A DNA stretch of 64,000 nt from Clostridium fallax (GCF_900129365.1 NZ_FQVM01000007.1:54858-118857), one strand, 5' to 3'. Shown: positions 41,088 to 50,099, numbered from the stretch's first letter. The notes: generated by a model from the letters alone, not told the origin. A program made the numbers and translations.

Positions 41088-42091
41088 AATCTTTTATTAA
41101 AATCCCTTGCAATTTCCTTTGCTTTCTCCATATCCTTGGTTATAGAATTTGAAACAAATAAAACTTCTCCATAACCATCTTTAGATAGTATTACTTTTCC
41201 ACACAAATATAAAAGTTTTTTATAGTTATAATATTTATCCTCTGAAAAATATATAATTATATCTACAAGTTCTGATGGTTTTAAATAATCACCAATATAA
41301 TTAGTTATTATCATTAGAGGTTTATCTTTTAGTTCACTAATTTTTTTAAAAATTTTATAATCCTTTTTACTTTTTATTTTTAATATTCTTATATTAGAAG
41401 ACATATTTAAAACTTTACAGAAGTAATCATAAATTCTATCAACACTTTCCTTAGTGGGTGTATGTATTACTACTGTTCTTTTATTTTGACTAAACCATTT
41501 TAAATAATCATATACTAAATAAGGTATATCTTTTGTTAAGTCTATTCTTGTGGTTATTATTCTAGGCTCTGGAAATGGAGTATTGTTAATACATCCACAC
41601 ATATCTATGCATTTACAATTATTGAATATTTTTTCCACTGAATATATTAAAAGTTTTTCACATTTTTTATATAAATAATCTAATAACATTCTTATCTCTA
41701 TTTTTTCTTTATGTGAAAACGCTGAAATATCATCATATATAACTAAATCATAAAAATCCTTATATTTATATACTAAATCTGATGTAACAAATTTTAATTT
41801 TCCATTCTTTTCATCTTTAGATCTAGTAAAATAATTATAATCTTCTATGTTATTTATGGTTTTTATACTTTTTATGATGGTTTCATCTACAGTATTACCA
41901 TTAATTACATAAAGTATACTTCCACCTTCATTATATACTTTTTTAACTAAAGTTCTAAAAATTAAAGATGTATTATATGGTATGGTTATTATATTTAATA
42001 CTTTATCTATATCTTTTTCATACCAATTTTCTATTTTTCTTATTATATAATTAATTTCAACACATCTTCTATCAATTTTTAAATTACTCAT
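41060..42091 (-). CDS. ComFA-like protein with degenerate ATPase motifs
   Basis: The start is MSNLKIDRR, after AGGG; the longer frame lacks a ribosome site. The 343-residue protein lies between recD2 and comFC, where ComFA is expected, and keeps the general size of a two-domain helicase. At the position of Walker A it has PYNTSLIFRTLV without GKT, and the DEAD-like motif is VIYDDISAF in place of the ComFA DEVDAFP. A short Cys cluster (CKCIDMCGC) in the middle could still bind zinc. ATP hydrolysis is therefore doubtful. The tail (DMEKAKEIARDFNKRLWEKGIL) resembles the end of ComFA proteins. It is likely a remnant or repurposed competence helicase. Confidence 0.65.
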   Translation of the reverse strand: MSNLKIDRRCVEINYIIRKIENWYEKDIDKVLNIITIPYNTSLIFRTLVKKVYNEGGSILYVINGNTVDETIIKSIKTINNIEDYNYFTRSKDEKNGKLKFVTSDLVYKYKDFYDLVIYDDISAFSHKEKIEIRMLLDYLYKKCEKLLIYSVEKIFNNCKCIDMCGCINNTPFPEPRIITTRIDLTKDIPYLVYDYLKWFSQNKRTVVIHTPTKESVDRIYDYFCKVLNMSSNIRILKIKSKKDYKIFKKISELKDKPLMIITNYIGDYLKPSELVDIIIYFSEDKYYNYKKLLYLCGKVILSKDGYGEVLFVSNSITKDMEKAKEIARDFNKRLWEKGILDC

Positions 42092-42110
42092 ATTAAAACC
42101 CTCGCTGATT

Positions 42111-44339
42111 TTATTTTGTAAATGCATCATTAGATATTATATCTTTTATTCTCCATTTAAGTGACGAATGTCTTTCATTACTTCTTATATTATCTACCAT
42201 ATACTTCAAGGCCTTTGGCACACCAACCACAACTACCATTTCTTTAGCTCTAGTTATACCTGTATATAAAAGATTTCTGTTCATTAAAAATGGAGACCCC
42301 ATATAGGAAGGCATTATTACTACCGGGAACTCACTTCCTTGACTTTTATGTATCGTTATTGCATATGCTAAATCTAGTTCATCTACATAAAGAAAATCAT
42401 AAGTAACTTCTTTTTCATCATCAAAAATCACTGTTAAGGTTCTATTTTCTTCATCAATATCTCTTATGAATCCCATGTCACCATTAAATACTCCTACACC
42501 TTCATTTTCTCCATCTCCATTAATTCTAATCCATTTCAAACTATAATTATTTTTAGTTTGCATAACTTTATCCCCAACTCTAAAAATAGTATCTTTTAAT
42601 TGCTTTTCTTTTTTATTATCTGATTTAGGATTTAAGATTTCTTGAAGCTTTTGGTTTAAATTTGTTACTCCTAATGTTCCTTTTTTCATAGGGGCTAATA
42701 TCTGAATATTTTTTAAATTATTCCAAGATGAATTAAATTTAGGTAGCCTTTTATTTATAAGATCTATTATAGTATTAACTATGAAATCCAAATTTTCTTC
42801 TTTTAAAAAATAAAAATCTTTTCCTTTTTCATTTAAAAAGGGCATTTCACCATGATTTATTCTATGAGCATTTACCACTATCATACTCTCTTTTCCCTGT
42901 CTAAATATTTCATTTAATCTAACTACCTTTGTAAAACCACTAGAAATTAAATCTGATAATACATTTCCAGGACCTACTGATGGAAGTTGATCAACATCTC
43001 CAACAATAATCAGTCTAGTTCCTACCTTTATAGCTTTTAAAAGAGTATTCATAAGCATTACATCTATCATAGAAGCTTCATCAATAATCACTACGTCTGC
43101 CTCTAATGGTGATGATTCATTCTTTGAAAAAACTGAATCTTTATCATCTTCTACTCCCATTTCAAGCATTCTATGAATTGTTTTTGCTTCTCTTCCTGTA
43201 GACTCTGACATTCTTTTAGCAGCTCTACCTGTTGGCGCTCCTAAAACAACCTTCATACCACATTTTTCAAAAATATCTATTATACATTTTATAATAGTTG
43301 TTTTACCTGTTCCTGGTCCACCTGTTATAATTTCAATTCCATTCTCAAAGGCTCCAACTATTGCTTCCTTCTGAGAATCTGCAAAATTTATTTGATTTTT
43401 CTCTTCAAATCTTTTTATCTCAAATTCCCAATCTATATTTATATCATTAAATTTACTTATAGCTAAAGTAAGTATTCTTTTAGTTATTCCTATTTCACAA
43501 TAATAATAAGGAAGATTAAAAACAGCCTCTACGCCATCTACATTTTCTATTTTTATTTTTCCATCTACTGTACTATCATATATATTTTTCTCTATAACTT
43601 CATCACTAACTACTAATACTTCAATAGCCTTTTTTATAAGTAACTCCTTTGGCATAAATGTATTTCCATTAGCACAAAAATCATTTATAACATATCTTAT
43701 TCCACTTTGTATTCTAAAAGGAGACTCTTTATCTATTCCTAAAGAATAAGCAATTCTATCTGAAGATTTAAATCCTATTCCACTAATCTCATCACATAAT
43801 ATATAAGGATTATCTTTTACAATATTAATAGATGCGGAACCAAATCTTTTATATATTTTTATACATTGATTAGTAGTAACCCCATGTCCTTGGAAAAATA
43901 TCATTATACTTTTTAAGTCTCTTTGAGCTAGGTAAGATTCCATAATTACATGAAGTTTTTTCTCTCCTATTCCTTCGATTTCTCTAAGTCTTTCTATATC
44001 ATTATCCAAAATCTCTAAAGATCTATCTCCAAATCTTTGTATTATTTTTTTTGCTGTAACAGGACCTATTCCTTGAATAACTCCAGAGGATAAATATTTC
44101 TCAATTTCTTCAGTAGTAGTTGGAAGTATTTCTTCACATTCCTCACTTTTAAACTGTCTTCCGAACTGCTGATGAAGGACCCACTGACCTTTAATAGATA
44201 GGTTTTGCCCCTCTTGTATATATGGAATTATCCCAACTACAGTTACTGTTTTTTTATTTGTTATTAACTTAAAAACTACATAACCATTATCTTCATTCTT
44301 AAAGACAATGGAATCTACTATTCCTCTTATTACTTCCAT
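42111..44339 (-). CDS. recD2: RecD2-type 5'-3' DNA helicase
   Basis: The 742-residue SF1B helicase acts in DNA repair without RecBC. The N-terminal extension has two helix-hairpin-helix-like stretches (IQGIGPVTAKKIIQRFG and EIEGIGEKKL). The motor has Walker A TGGPGTGKTT, Walker B VVIIDEASMIDV, GDVDQLPSVGPG (motif III) and, after the SH3-like insertion, the late motif LAYAITIHKSQGSEFPVV. The length and domain order match RecD2/YrrC rather than the RecBCD RecD. It is first in a run with the ComFA-like gene and comFC, only 19 nt from the ComFA-like start. Confidence 0.93.
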   Translation of the reverse strand: MEVIRGIVDSIVFKNEDNGYVVFKLITNKKTVTVVGIIPYIQEGQNLSIKGQWVLHQQFGRQFKSEECEEILPTTTEEIEKYLSSGVIQGIGPVTAKKIIQRFGDRSLEILDNDIERLREIEGIGEKKLHVIMESYLAQRDLKSIMIFFQGHGVTTNQCIKIYKRFGSASINIVKDNPYILCDEISGIGFKSSDRIAYSLGIDKESPFRIQSGIRYVINDFCANGNTFMPKELLIKKAIEVLVVSDEVIEKNIYDSTVDGKIKIENVDGVEAVFNLPYYYCEIGITKRILTLAISKFNDINIDWEFEIKRFEEKNQINFADSQKEAIVGAFENGIEIITGGPGTGKTTIIKCIIDIFEKCGMKVVLGAPTGRAAKRMSESTGREAKTIHRMLEMGVEDDKDSVFSKNESSPLEADVVIIDEASMIDVMLMNTLLKAIKVGTRLIIVGDVDQLPSVGPGNVLSDLISSGFTKVVRLNEIFRQGKESMIVVNAHRINHGEMPFLNEKGKDFYFLKEENLDFIVNTIIDLINKRLPKFNSSWNNLKNIQILAPMKKGTLGVTNLNQKLQEILNPKSDNKKEKQLKDTIFRVGDKVMQTKNNYSLKWIRINGDGENEGVGVFNGDMGFIRDIDEENRTLTVIFDDEKEVTYDFLYVDELDLAYAITIHKSQGSEFPVVIMPSYMGSPFLMNRNLLYTGITRAKEMVVVVGVPKALKYMVDNIRSNERHSSLKWRIKDIISNDAFTK

Positions 44340-44596
44340 AGAAATTCTCCCATTTAAAATTTAAAATCTTATTACATTATTATAACATAGGAAAATTAAT
44401 AATAAAAAAATCGTAATTATATTAAAATATTTAATATATAGTAAGTAAAAATATTTTTGTATAAAAAGAATATACTATAAATATATTCTTTAAAATAATT
44501 ATTTAACAATTTAATCCATTAATTTGATCTATAATTAAAAATATATAATTGACTACTTAATAATATATAATTAGTATTATAAATGGGGGTGTTAGA

Positions 44597-45745
44597 ATGT
44601 TACTAATAAAAAACTGTAATATGATTTTTTTAGATAAAATCAAAAAAGGTTCTATTTTAGTAGAAAACGGAAAAATTTCAAAGATAAATCCTTCTACTGA
44701 ATCTCTTGTAAATGATATCACTACAATAGATGGAGATGGTCTTTATTTATCTCCTGGATTTATAGATGTTCATATCCATGGAGCTGGTGGCTATGATACC
44801 ATGGATGGTACATATGAATCAATTAATAATATAGCAAAAACAATAGTAAAAAATGGAACAACTTCATTTCTACCAACAACTATGACTGTTAGTATACCTG
44901 AAATTTTACAATCTGTAAGTGCTATAGCAGAAGCTAAAAAAAATGGTACTGATGGAGCAAATGTTTTAGGCGCTCATTTAGAAGGTCCATTTATAAGTCC
45001 TGATGCTATAGGTGCACAAAATCCTAAATATATAGAAAAACCGTCAATAGAAACTTTTAAAAAAATGGTAGGAAATAATGAAGATGCTGTAGTTTCTTTA
45101 ACCCTAGCTCCAGAAATTGAAGGAGCTAAAGAACTTATTGAATACTTGTCAAATAAAAATATATTATGTTCAATAGGTCATACTAAAGCTACTTATAATC
45201 AAGCTATGGATGGTATTAAATGGGGAGCACGTCATGCTACTCATTTATTTAATGCAATGACTCCACTTCATCATAGAAATCCTGGAGTTGTAGGAGCTGT
45301 ATTTGACAGTGATATAACTACTGAAACTATTTCAGATGGCATTCATATATCATATCCTGTTTTAAGAACCTCATATAAAATAAAAGGAACAGATAAAGTT
45401 TTACTTATTACAGATGCTATGATGGCTTGCTGTATGCCTGATGGAGAATATTCCTTAGGTGGTCAAATTGTTATAGTTAAAGATGGTGCTGCAAGACTTA
45501 AAACCGGTTCATTAGCTGGTTCTGTTTTAACTTTAAACAAAGCTATAAAAAATATATATGAAAATACTAATTATCCTTTATATGAAATTGTTAAAATGGC
45601 AACTTATAATGGAGCAAAGCATTGTAAAGTAGATGATAGAAAAGGTCTTATAAAAGAAGGTTACGATGCAGACTTAGTTGTTTTTGATGAAGATATAAAT
45701 ATAAAAACTGTAATTGTTAATGGAAAAATAGTTCATCAAAAATAA
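44597..45745 (+). CDS. nagA: N-acetylglucosamine-6-phosphate deacetylase
   Basis: The 382-residue amidohydrolase removes acetate from GlcNAc-6-P, feeding amino sugars toward cell-wall synthesis or glycolysis. Metal and catalytic residues are in family order: HIHGAGGYD, HLEGPFIS with the metal Glu, GHTKATY, THLFNAMTPLHHRNPG and LITDAMMA with the catalytic Asp. The first His pair is typical of NagA. GGGGGTG precedes the ATG. The usual partner nagB is not adjacent. It is transcribed alone, with a strong terminator shared with the convergent metK gene. Confidence 0.95.
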   Translation: MLLIKNCNMIFLDKIKKGSILVENGKISKINPSTESLVNDITTIDGDGLYLSPGFIDVHIHGAGGYDTMDGTYESINNIAKTIVKNGTTSFLPTTMTVSIPEILQSVSAIAEAKKNGTDGANVLGAHLEGPFISPDAIGAQNPKYIEKPSIETFKKMVGNNEDAVVSLTLAPEIEGAKELIEYLSNKNILCSIGHTKATYNQAMDGIKWGARHATHLFNAMTPLHHRNPGVVGAVFDSDITTETISDGIHISYPVLRTSYKIKGTDKVLLITDAMMACCMPDGEYSLGGQIVIVKDGAARLKTGSLAGSVLTLNKAIKNIYENTNYPLYEIVKMATYNGAKHCKVDDRKGLIKEGYDADLVVFDEDINIKTVIVNGKIVHQK

Positions 45746-45760
45746 ATAATTTATTTTATA

Positions 45761-45804
45761 AAAAAGCATCTTAAAATGTATAAATACATTTTAAGATGCT
45801 TTTT
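45761..45804. terminator. Bidirectional terminator between nagA and metK
   Basis: A perfect 20-bp stem (45761-45780 and 45785-45804, loop TAAA) with A-run and T-run sides, between two convergent genes. Confidence 0.93.
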
Positions 45805-45807
45805 ATA

Positions 45808-46983
45808 TTATAGATATTTCTTTATTTCTTCTACTTTATCTAATTGTTCCCAAGGAAGTTTAACATCTGTTCTTCCAAAGTGACCATAAGCTGCTGTTTG
45901 CTTATATATAGGTCTTCTTAACTCTAAATCTCTTATTATAGCACCTGGTCTTAAATCAAAAACTTTATTGATTATATCAACAATTTCTTCATCTGATATT
46001 TTACCTGTTCCAAAGGTATCTACAACTATTGATACAGGCTTTGCAACTCCTATAGCATAAGCTAATTGAATTTCTAACTTATCTGCTACTCCTGCTGCAA
46101 CTAGATTTTTTGCAACCCATCTTGCTGCATATGCTGCTGATCTATCAACCTTTGTAGCATCTTTCCCTGAGAAAGCTCCACCACCATGTCTTCCATATCC
46201 ACCATATGTATCAACAATTATTTTTCTTCCTGTTAGACCAGTATCTCCTTGAGGTCCACCTACAACAAATCTTCCTGTTGGGTTTATATAATATTTTGTT
46301 TTATCATCTAAGAATTCTTGTGGAATAACAGCTTTTATAACATTTTCCATTATATCTTTTTCAATTTGTTCTTGAGTAACTTCATCTCCATGTTGAGTTG
46401 ATACAACTATTGCATCTATTCTAACTGGTTTATCATTTTCATACTCTACAGTAACTTGTGTTTTCCCATCTGGTCTTAAATAAGCTAATGTACCATTTTT
46501 TCTAACTTCTGTTAATCTTCTTGATAATCTATGAGCCATAGCTATTGGAAAAGGCATAAATTCTGGTGTTTCATTGGTAGCAAAACCAAACATCATTCCT
46601 TGGTCTCCTGCTCCTACAGCTTCAACTTCATCTTTTTGTCCTTTTTTAAATTCTAAAGCTTCATCAACGCCCATAGCAATATCTGCTGATTGTTCATCTA
46701 TTGATGTTATAACTGAACATGTATCACAATCAAAGCCATACTTAGCTCTATCATATCCTATTTCTCTTATTGTTTCTCTTACTACCTTTGGTATATCTAC
46801 ATAACAATTAGTTGTTATTTCTCCCATAACAACTACCATTCCTGTTGTTACACAAGTCTCACAAGCAACTCTTGCCATAGGATCCTTTTCTAACATTGCA
46901 TCTAAAACTGCATCTGAAATTTGGTCACAAATTTTATCTGGATGTCCTTCAGTAACTGATTCTGAGGTAAATAATCTTCTCAT
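45808..46983 (-). CDS. metK: S-adenosylmethionine synthetase
   Basis: The 391-residue enzyme makes S-adenosylmethionine from methionine and ATP. It shows TSESVTEGHPDKICDQISDA at the start, GAGDQGMMFGFATNE as the second signature, GGAFSGKDATKVDRSAAY with the P-loop-like GGGAFSGKD, and a normal C terminus. Nothing is missing. AAGGGAG precedes the ATG. A SAM-I riboswitch with its own terminator lies upstream, so expression falls when the product is plentiful. Confidence 0.97.
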   Translation of the reverse strand: MRRLFTSESVTEGHPDKICDQISDAVLDAMLEKDPMARVACETCVTTGMVVVMGEITTNCYVDIPKVVRETIREIGYDRAKYGFDCDTCSVITSIDEQSADIAMGVDEALEFKKGQKDEVEAVGAGDQGMMFGFATNETPEFMPFPIAMAHRLSRRLTEVRKNGTLAYLRPDGKTQVTVEYENDKPVRIDAIVVSTQHGDEVTQEQIEKDIMENVIKAVIPQEFLDDKTKYYINPTGRFVVGGPQGDTGLTGRKIIVDTYGGYGRHGGGAFSGKDATKVDRSAAYAARWVAKNLVAAGVADKLEIQLAYAIGVAKPVSIVVDTFGTGKISDEEIVDIINKVFDLRPGAIIRDLELRRPIYKQTAAYGHFGRTDVKLPWEQLDKVEEIKKYL

Positions 46984-47029
46984 TTAAATTTCTCCCTTCA
47001 ATTTTTCATTATAGAATATACAAAAATTA

Positions 47030-47059
47030 AAGCCTTTTCTTAAGGATAAGAAAAGGCTT
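47030..47059 (-). terminator. SAM-riboswitch-controlled terminator
   Basis: AAGCCTTTTCTTA (47047-47059) and its complement (47030-47042), followed on the minus strand by TAATTTTTGTA. It lies between the aptamer and metK and should form when SAM is bound. Confidence 0.8.
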
Positions 47060-47075
47060 ACTACTCATAGTTCCC

Positions 47076-47177
47076 CTCTTATCTTGCAAATATAAATTGC
47101 TGGAATTGGCACCTTTGTGTTTTACACAGGTTGCCGGGCTTCACCGGGCCGTATCCCTCCACCTCTCTGGATAAGAG
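47076..47177 (-). promoter_or_regulatory. SAM-I (S-box) riboswitch
   Basis: P1 arms CTCTTATC (47170-47177) and GATAAGAG (47076-47083) close the aptamer. Inside are AGAGAGGTGGAGGGA, GGCCCGGTGAAGCCCGGCAA and AAGGTGCCAATTCC, the signature of the class. It precedes metK, a classic target. The 150 bp upstream toward the tRNA array are AT-rich and show no gene. Confidence 0.96.
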
Positions 47178-47400
47178 CTTATTAATTTTTATTCGAAATA
47201 AATTATATCACTTGACTATACATTAGTCAATAAATTATGGCTACTTTTAATATCTACATAATTATGAATATATTGCATTTCAAGTTTTTATATTAATTAA
47301 AGTTAATATAAAAATTACTTTAGAATCATTTATTCTATAAGTTTACTCTTAAAATAACAAAAAGTCTATATGAAAATATAAATGTTTTATTTAACAAATA

Positions 47401-47430
47401 AAAAACACAAGAAATATTCCTTGTGTTTTT
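47401..47430 (-). terminator. Terminator of the eight-tRNA array
   Basis: AAAAACACAAG arms (47401-47411 and 47420-47430); the minus-strand run TTTTTTATTTG follows. The stem's outer base is the last base of the CCA end of the final tRNA-Tyr. Confidence 0.85.
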
Positions 47431-47514
47431 GGTGGAGGAGAGTGGATTCGAACCACTGAAGCAACTTGCAACAGATTTACAGTCTGCCCCCTTTGGCCAC
47501 TCGGGAACTCCTCC
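47430..47514 (-). tRNA. tRNA-Tyr (GTA anticodon), third and last copy in transcription order
   Basis: 85-nt class II tRNA with encoded CCA. Acceptor GGAGGAG pairs with CTCCTCC, the anticodon loop is CTGTAAA (GTA), and the long variable arm is present. Same sequence as the copies at 47723 and 48009. Confidence 0.96.
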
Positions 47515-47534
47515 ATATATATTTTTTAAAAAAA

Positions 47535-47609
47535 TGGAGCTGGCAATAGGAGTCGAACCTACAACCTGCTGATTACAAGTCAGCTGCTCTGCCATTGAGC
47601 CATGCCAGC
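47535..47609 (-). tRNA. tRNA-Thr (TGT anticodon), third copy in transcription order
   Basis: 75 nt, encoded CCA, acceptor GCTGGCA with TGCCAGC, anticodon loop CTTGTAA (TGT, reads ACA/ACR). Identical to the other two copies. Confidence 0.96.
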
Positions 47610-47640
47610 AAATTATTTTTCTTCTTTTGTTTTTTTGAAA

Positions 47641-47716
47641 TGGTGGGCACAACAGGGCTCGAACCTGTGACCCTCTGCTTGTAAGGCAGATGCTCTCCCA
47701 GCTGAGCTATGCGCCC
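47641..47716 (-). tRNA. tRNA-Val (TAC anticodon), second copy in transcription order
   Basis: 76 nt with encoded CCA, acceptor GGGCGCA with TGTGCCC (one G-U), anticodon loop CTTACAA (TAC). Identical to the copy at 47927. Confidence 0.96.
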
Positions 47717-47722
47717 ATTTCT

Positions 47723-47807
47723 TGGTGGAGGAGAGTGGATTCGAACCACTGAAGCAACTTGCAACAGATTTACAGTCTGCCCCCTTTGGCCACTCGGGAA
47801 CTCCTCC
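47723..47807 (-). tRNA. tRNA-Tyr (GTA anticodon), second copy
   Basis: 85-nt class II tRNA with CCA. Only 6 nt separate it from the tRNA-Val at 47641-47716, so the array is probably one processed transcript. Confidence 0.96.
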
Positions 47808-47823
47808 GTATGTATTTTTTAAA

Positions 47824-47898
47824 TGGAGCTGGCAATAGGAGTCGAACCTACAACCTGCTGATTACAAGTCAGCTGCTCTGCCATTGAGCCATGCCAGC
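47824..47898 (-). tRNA. tRNA-Thr (TGT anticodon), second copy
   Basis: 75 nt with CCA, anticodon TGT. The 5' spacer toward the tRNA-Val (TTATTTTTTCTTTTG type) is nearly the same as in the neighbouring repeat unit. Confidence 0.96.
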
Positions 47899-47926
47899 AA
47901 ATTATTTTTTCTTTTGTTTTTTGAAA

Positions 47927-48002
47927 TGGTGGGCACAACAGGGCTCGAACCTGTGACCCTCTGCTTGTAAGGCAGATGCTCTCCCAGCTGAGCTATGCGC
48001 CC
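47927..48002 (-). tRNA. tRNA-Val (TAC anticodon), first copy
   Basis: 76 nt with CCA, anticodon loop CTTACAA. It belongs to the first full Thr-Tyr-Val unit in transcription order. Confidence 0.96.
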
Positions 48003-48008
48003 ATTTCT

Positions 48009-48093
48009 TGGTGGAGGAGAGTGGATTCGAACCACTGAAGCAACTTGCAACAGATTTACAGTCTGCCCCCTTTGGCCACTCGGGAACTCCTCC
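48009..48093 (-). tRNA. tRNA-Tyr (GTA anticodon), first copy
   Basis: 85-nt class II tRNA with CCA, same sequence as the other two Tyr copies. It is 6 nt from the tRNA-Val. Confidence 0.96.
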
Positions 48094-48109
48094 GTATGTA
48101 CTTTTTAAA

Positions 48110-48184
48110 TGGAGCTGGCAATAGGAGTCGAACCTACAACCTGCTGATTACAAGTCAGCTGCTCTGCCATTGAGCCATGCCAGC
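48110..48184 (-). tRNA. tRNA-Thr (TGT anticodon), first copy and start of the array
   Basis: 75 nt with CCA, anticodon TGT. Its upstream flank (TTTATTTTTTCTTTAG type) resembles the Thr-Val spacer inside the array, suggesting the repeat once continued or the promoter was joined there. Confidence 0.96.
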
Positions 48185-48241
48185 AAAATTTATTTTTTCT
48201 TTAGTTTTTGTCTGTTGGCTTGTCGCCAATCGACAATAGCT

Positions 48242-48270
48242 ATTATATATTCCTATTCTTTTTATTTCAA
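48242..48270 (-). promoter_or_regulatory. Promoter of the tRNA array
   Basis: TTGAAA (48265-48270), 17 bp and TATAAT (48242-48247). Between it and the first tRNA a leader contains overlapping palindromes TTGTCGATTGGCGACAA and TTGGCGACAAGCCAA. Confidence 0.75.
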
Positions 48271-48433
48271 TAGTTGCATCACCTTATATTTGGCCATATA
48301 CTGAAATTATATCAATAATACTTATATTTTCTTATTATTTCTATCAAATTCTTATAAATATAATTAAAGTATTTAAAGTTTTTATAATTTGCACTATAAT
48401 TCCTTTATAAATTATTTATATAAGGAGTTATTT

Positions 48434-49162
48434 ATGGATAAACTACAAAAGTTACTTAGTAAAAGCCGTAGGGCAATTCAAGATTTTAAATTAATAGAAA
48501 ATGGAGATAAAATCGCTGTAGGTTTATCTGGTGGTAAGGATAGTCTAACTTTATTATATATTTTAAATGCCTATAAAAGATTTTCTCCTGAAAAATTTGA
48601 TCTAATAGCAATTACATTAAATCCAGGCACCGGTGCAGATTTTTCTCCTCTTCACAAACTATGTGATGAACTTCAAGTTCCTTTTTATGAAATAGATACA
48701 AACATAAAAGAAGTGGTTTTTGACATTAGAAAGGAAAAAAATCCTTGTTCATTATGTGCGAACATACGTAGAGGTGCCTTAAATACTAATGCTAAAAACT
48801 TAGGTTGTAATAAAATAGCCTTAGGCCATCATAAAAATGATGCTATAGAGACTTTATTATTATCTATGTTTTATGAAGGAAGGATACAATCTTTTTCTCC
48901 CAAAACTTATTTAGATAAAGCTGATATAACTTTAATCCGCCCTATGGTATATATAGATGAATTAGAGATTAAGAGCTTTATAAAGAAAAATGATATATCT
49001 GTTATAAACAATTCTTGTCCTGCCAATGGCTTTACCAAAAGACAAGAAGTAAAAGATTTAACTTATGAGTTAGATAAAAGGATTCCTGGCTTTAAAAAAA
49101 ATATATTTTCTGCATTAAATAATCCAGAGCAATCATTTCTTTGGGATAAATCAAAATTTTAA
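48434..49162 (+). CDS. TtcA/TilS-like PP-loop tRNA thiolation protein
   Basis: The start was set at MDKLQKLLSK, after AAGGAG, 15 codons into the longest frame. The 242-residue N-type PP-loop ATPase has SGGKDSLT near residue 35. A CSLC motif (residues about 100-103) and a later lone Cys (NNSCPANG) match TtcA, which uses an iron-sulfur cluster to make 2-thiocytidine at position 32 of some tRNAs. GHHKNDAIETLLL is also conserved. The short length and absence of a C-terminal extension fit TtcA more than TilS. Whether the modification exists in this organism is inferred from family. It is transcribed alone. Confidence 0.85.
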   Translation: MDKLQKLLSKSRRAIQDFKLIENGDKIAVGLSGGKDSLTLLYILNAYKRFSPEKFDLIAITLNPGTGADFSPLHKLCDELQVPFYEIDTNIKEVVFDIRKEKNPCSLCANIRRGALNTNAKNLGCNKIALGHHKNDAIETLLLSMFYEGRIQSFSPKTYLDKADITLIRPMVYIDELEIKSFIKKNDISVINNSCPANGFTKRQEVKDLTYELDKRIPGFKKNIFSALNNPEQSFLWDKSKF

Positions 49163-49199
49163 TATGATGTAAGAAACATAAGGTTTCTTACATCATATT
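49161..49199 (+). terminator. Terminator of the TtcA-like gene
   Basis: A 17-bp stem AATATGATGTAAGAAAC (49161-49177) with complement 49183-49199. It starts within the stop codon of the gene. Confidence 0.8.
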
Positions 49200-49353
49200 A
49201 AAATTTATTTATATATTAATAAGCTTTTAAAAACTTATTAGCTAATTTATTAATATTAAAATAAAACCTAATAAAGATTTTTCTATATACTTAATAAAAT
49301 TCTTATATATAATATAGTTCTTATTTTTTAATATAATAATCATTCTTTATCTT

Positions 49354-49989
49354 TTAAATTATATTTTTTTCAATATTATCTATCTCCATATAGGGAGATA
49401 ATATTTCTTTTATTTTTTCATAATCCTTTATAGAAAGTTTTTCTTTTAAAGTTTTAAAAATATTTGTTGCAGCCCATAGTTCATTATCACTTTTCATATA
49501 ATTTATTATATTTTTTATATCTTTTCCATTTAATTTTGTAGACAAATATAAAAGTTGTTTTTTATCTTTGAAAGAAATTTTATCTTGTAATCTATTTTTA
49601 TTAACTTTAAAAACTCCTATATCTTCCTTTATATCCTTCTTTACAGTTTCTTTGCTTTTATTAGTTTCTATATTATTTAAAATTGAATTTTCTCTATTAT
49701 AATTCTCTAAATTTTTATTTATTTTCTCTTTATTTTTATATTCATTATTCTTTTCTATTGAAATTTTATTTTTCTCTTTATTAACTTTTATATTATTATC
49801 TATAGTATTTTTTTTATTACTATCAATATTTTCTTTATTATAATTAAGATCTTCATTATAACTATTTTTAACTATTTTATCACTTTTTATATCGGCAGTA
49901 TTATCTATTGTATTAGAAATTATATTCATAAAAAATACTGTAATTATTGTACTTACTATAATTATAATAGATTCTATTAACTTTCTCAT
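49354..49989 (-). CDS. Membrane-anchored Asn/Lys-rich protein, function unknown
   Basis: Not recognised. The 211-residue protein begins with one membrane helix (SIIIIVSTIITVFFMNII), continues as a low-complexity Lys/Asn/Asp/Glu linker of about 90 residues, and ends in a compact helical domain of about 75 residues (LSTKLNGKDIKNIINYM, then LKEKLSIKDYEKIKEILSPYM). The topology is a short inside, then a tail outside the membrane. It is divergent from yyaC by about 110 bp, so a sporulation link is possible but has no direct evidence. GGAGGGTG precedes the ATG. Confidence 0.55.
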   Translation of the reverse strand: MRKLIESIIIIVSTIITVFFMNIISNTIDNTADIKSDKIVKNSYNEDLNYNKENIDSNKKNTIDNNIKVNKEKNKISIEKNNEYKNKEKINKNLENYNRENSILNNIETNKSKETVKKDIKEDIGVFKVNKNRLQDKISFKDKKQLLYLSTKLNGKDIKNIINYMKSDNELWAATNIFKTLKEKLSIKDYEKIKEILSPYMEIDNIEKNII

Positions 49990-50099
49990 ATTAACACCCT
50001 CCTATATAAAAACATTGACATTTATAATAAATTTTATTCTTTAATTAAAATAATTCTTATAAAAAAGTCATATATATTATTGAAAGGGGGTATCAAAAT

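Noticed and set aside
47335..48050. Open frames across the tRNA array (proteins with QLGEHLPYKQRVTGSSPVV-type text)
   Set aside because: They are translations of tRNA genes read in frame; the same residues recur at each repeat. Such frames are a well-known annotation artefact.
47430..48184. Possible CRISPR-like repeat array
   Set aside because: The period of about 290 bp and the repeat content are explained by complete tRNA genes. There are no short direct repeats with unique spacers and no cas genes.
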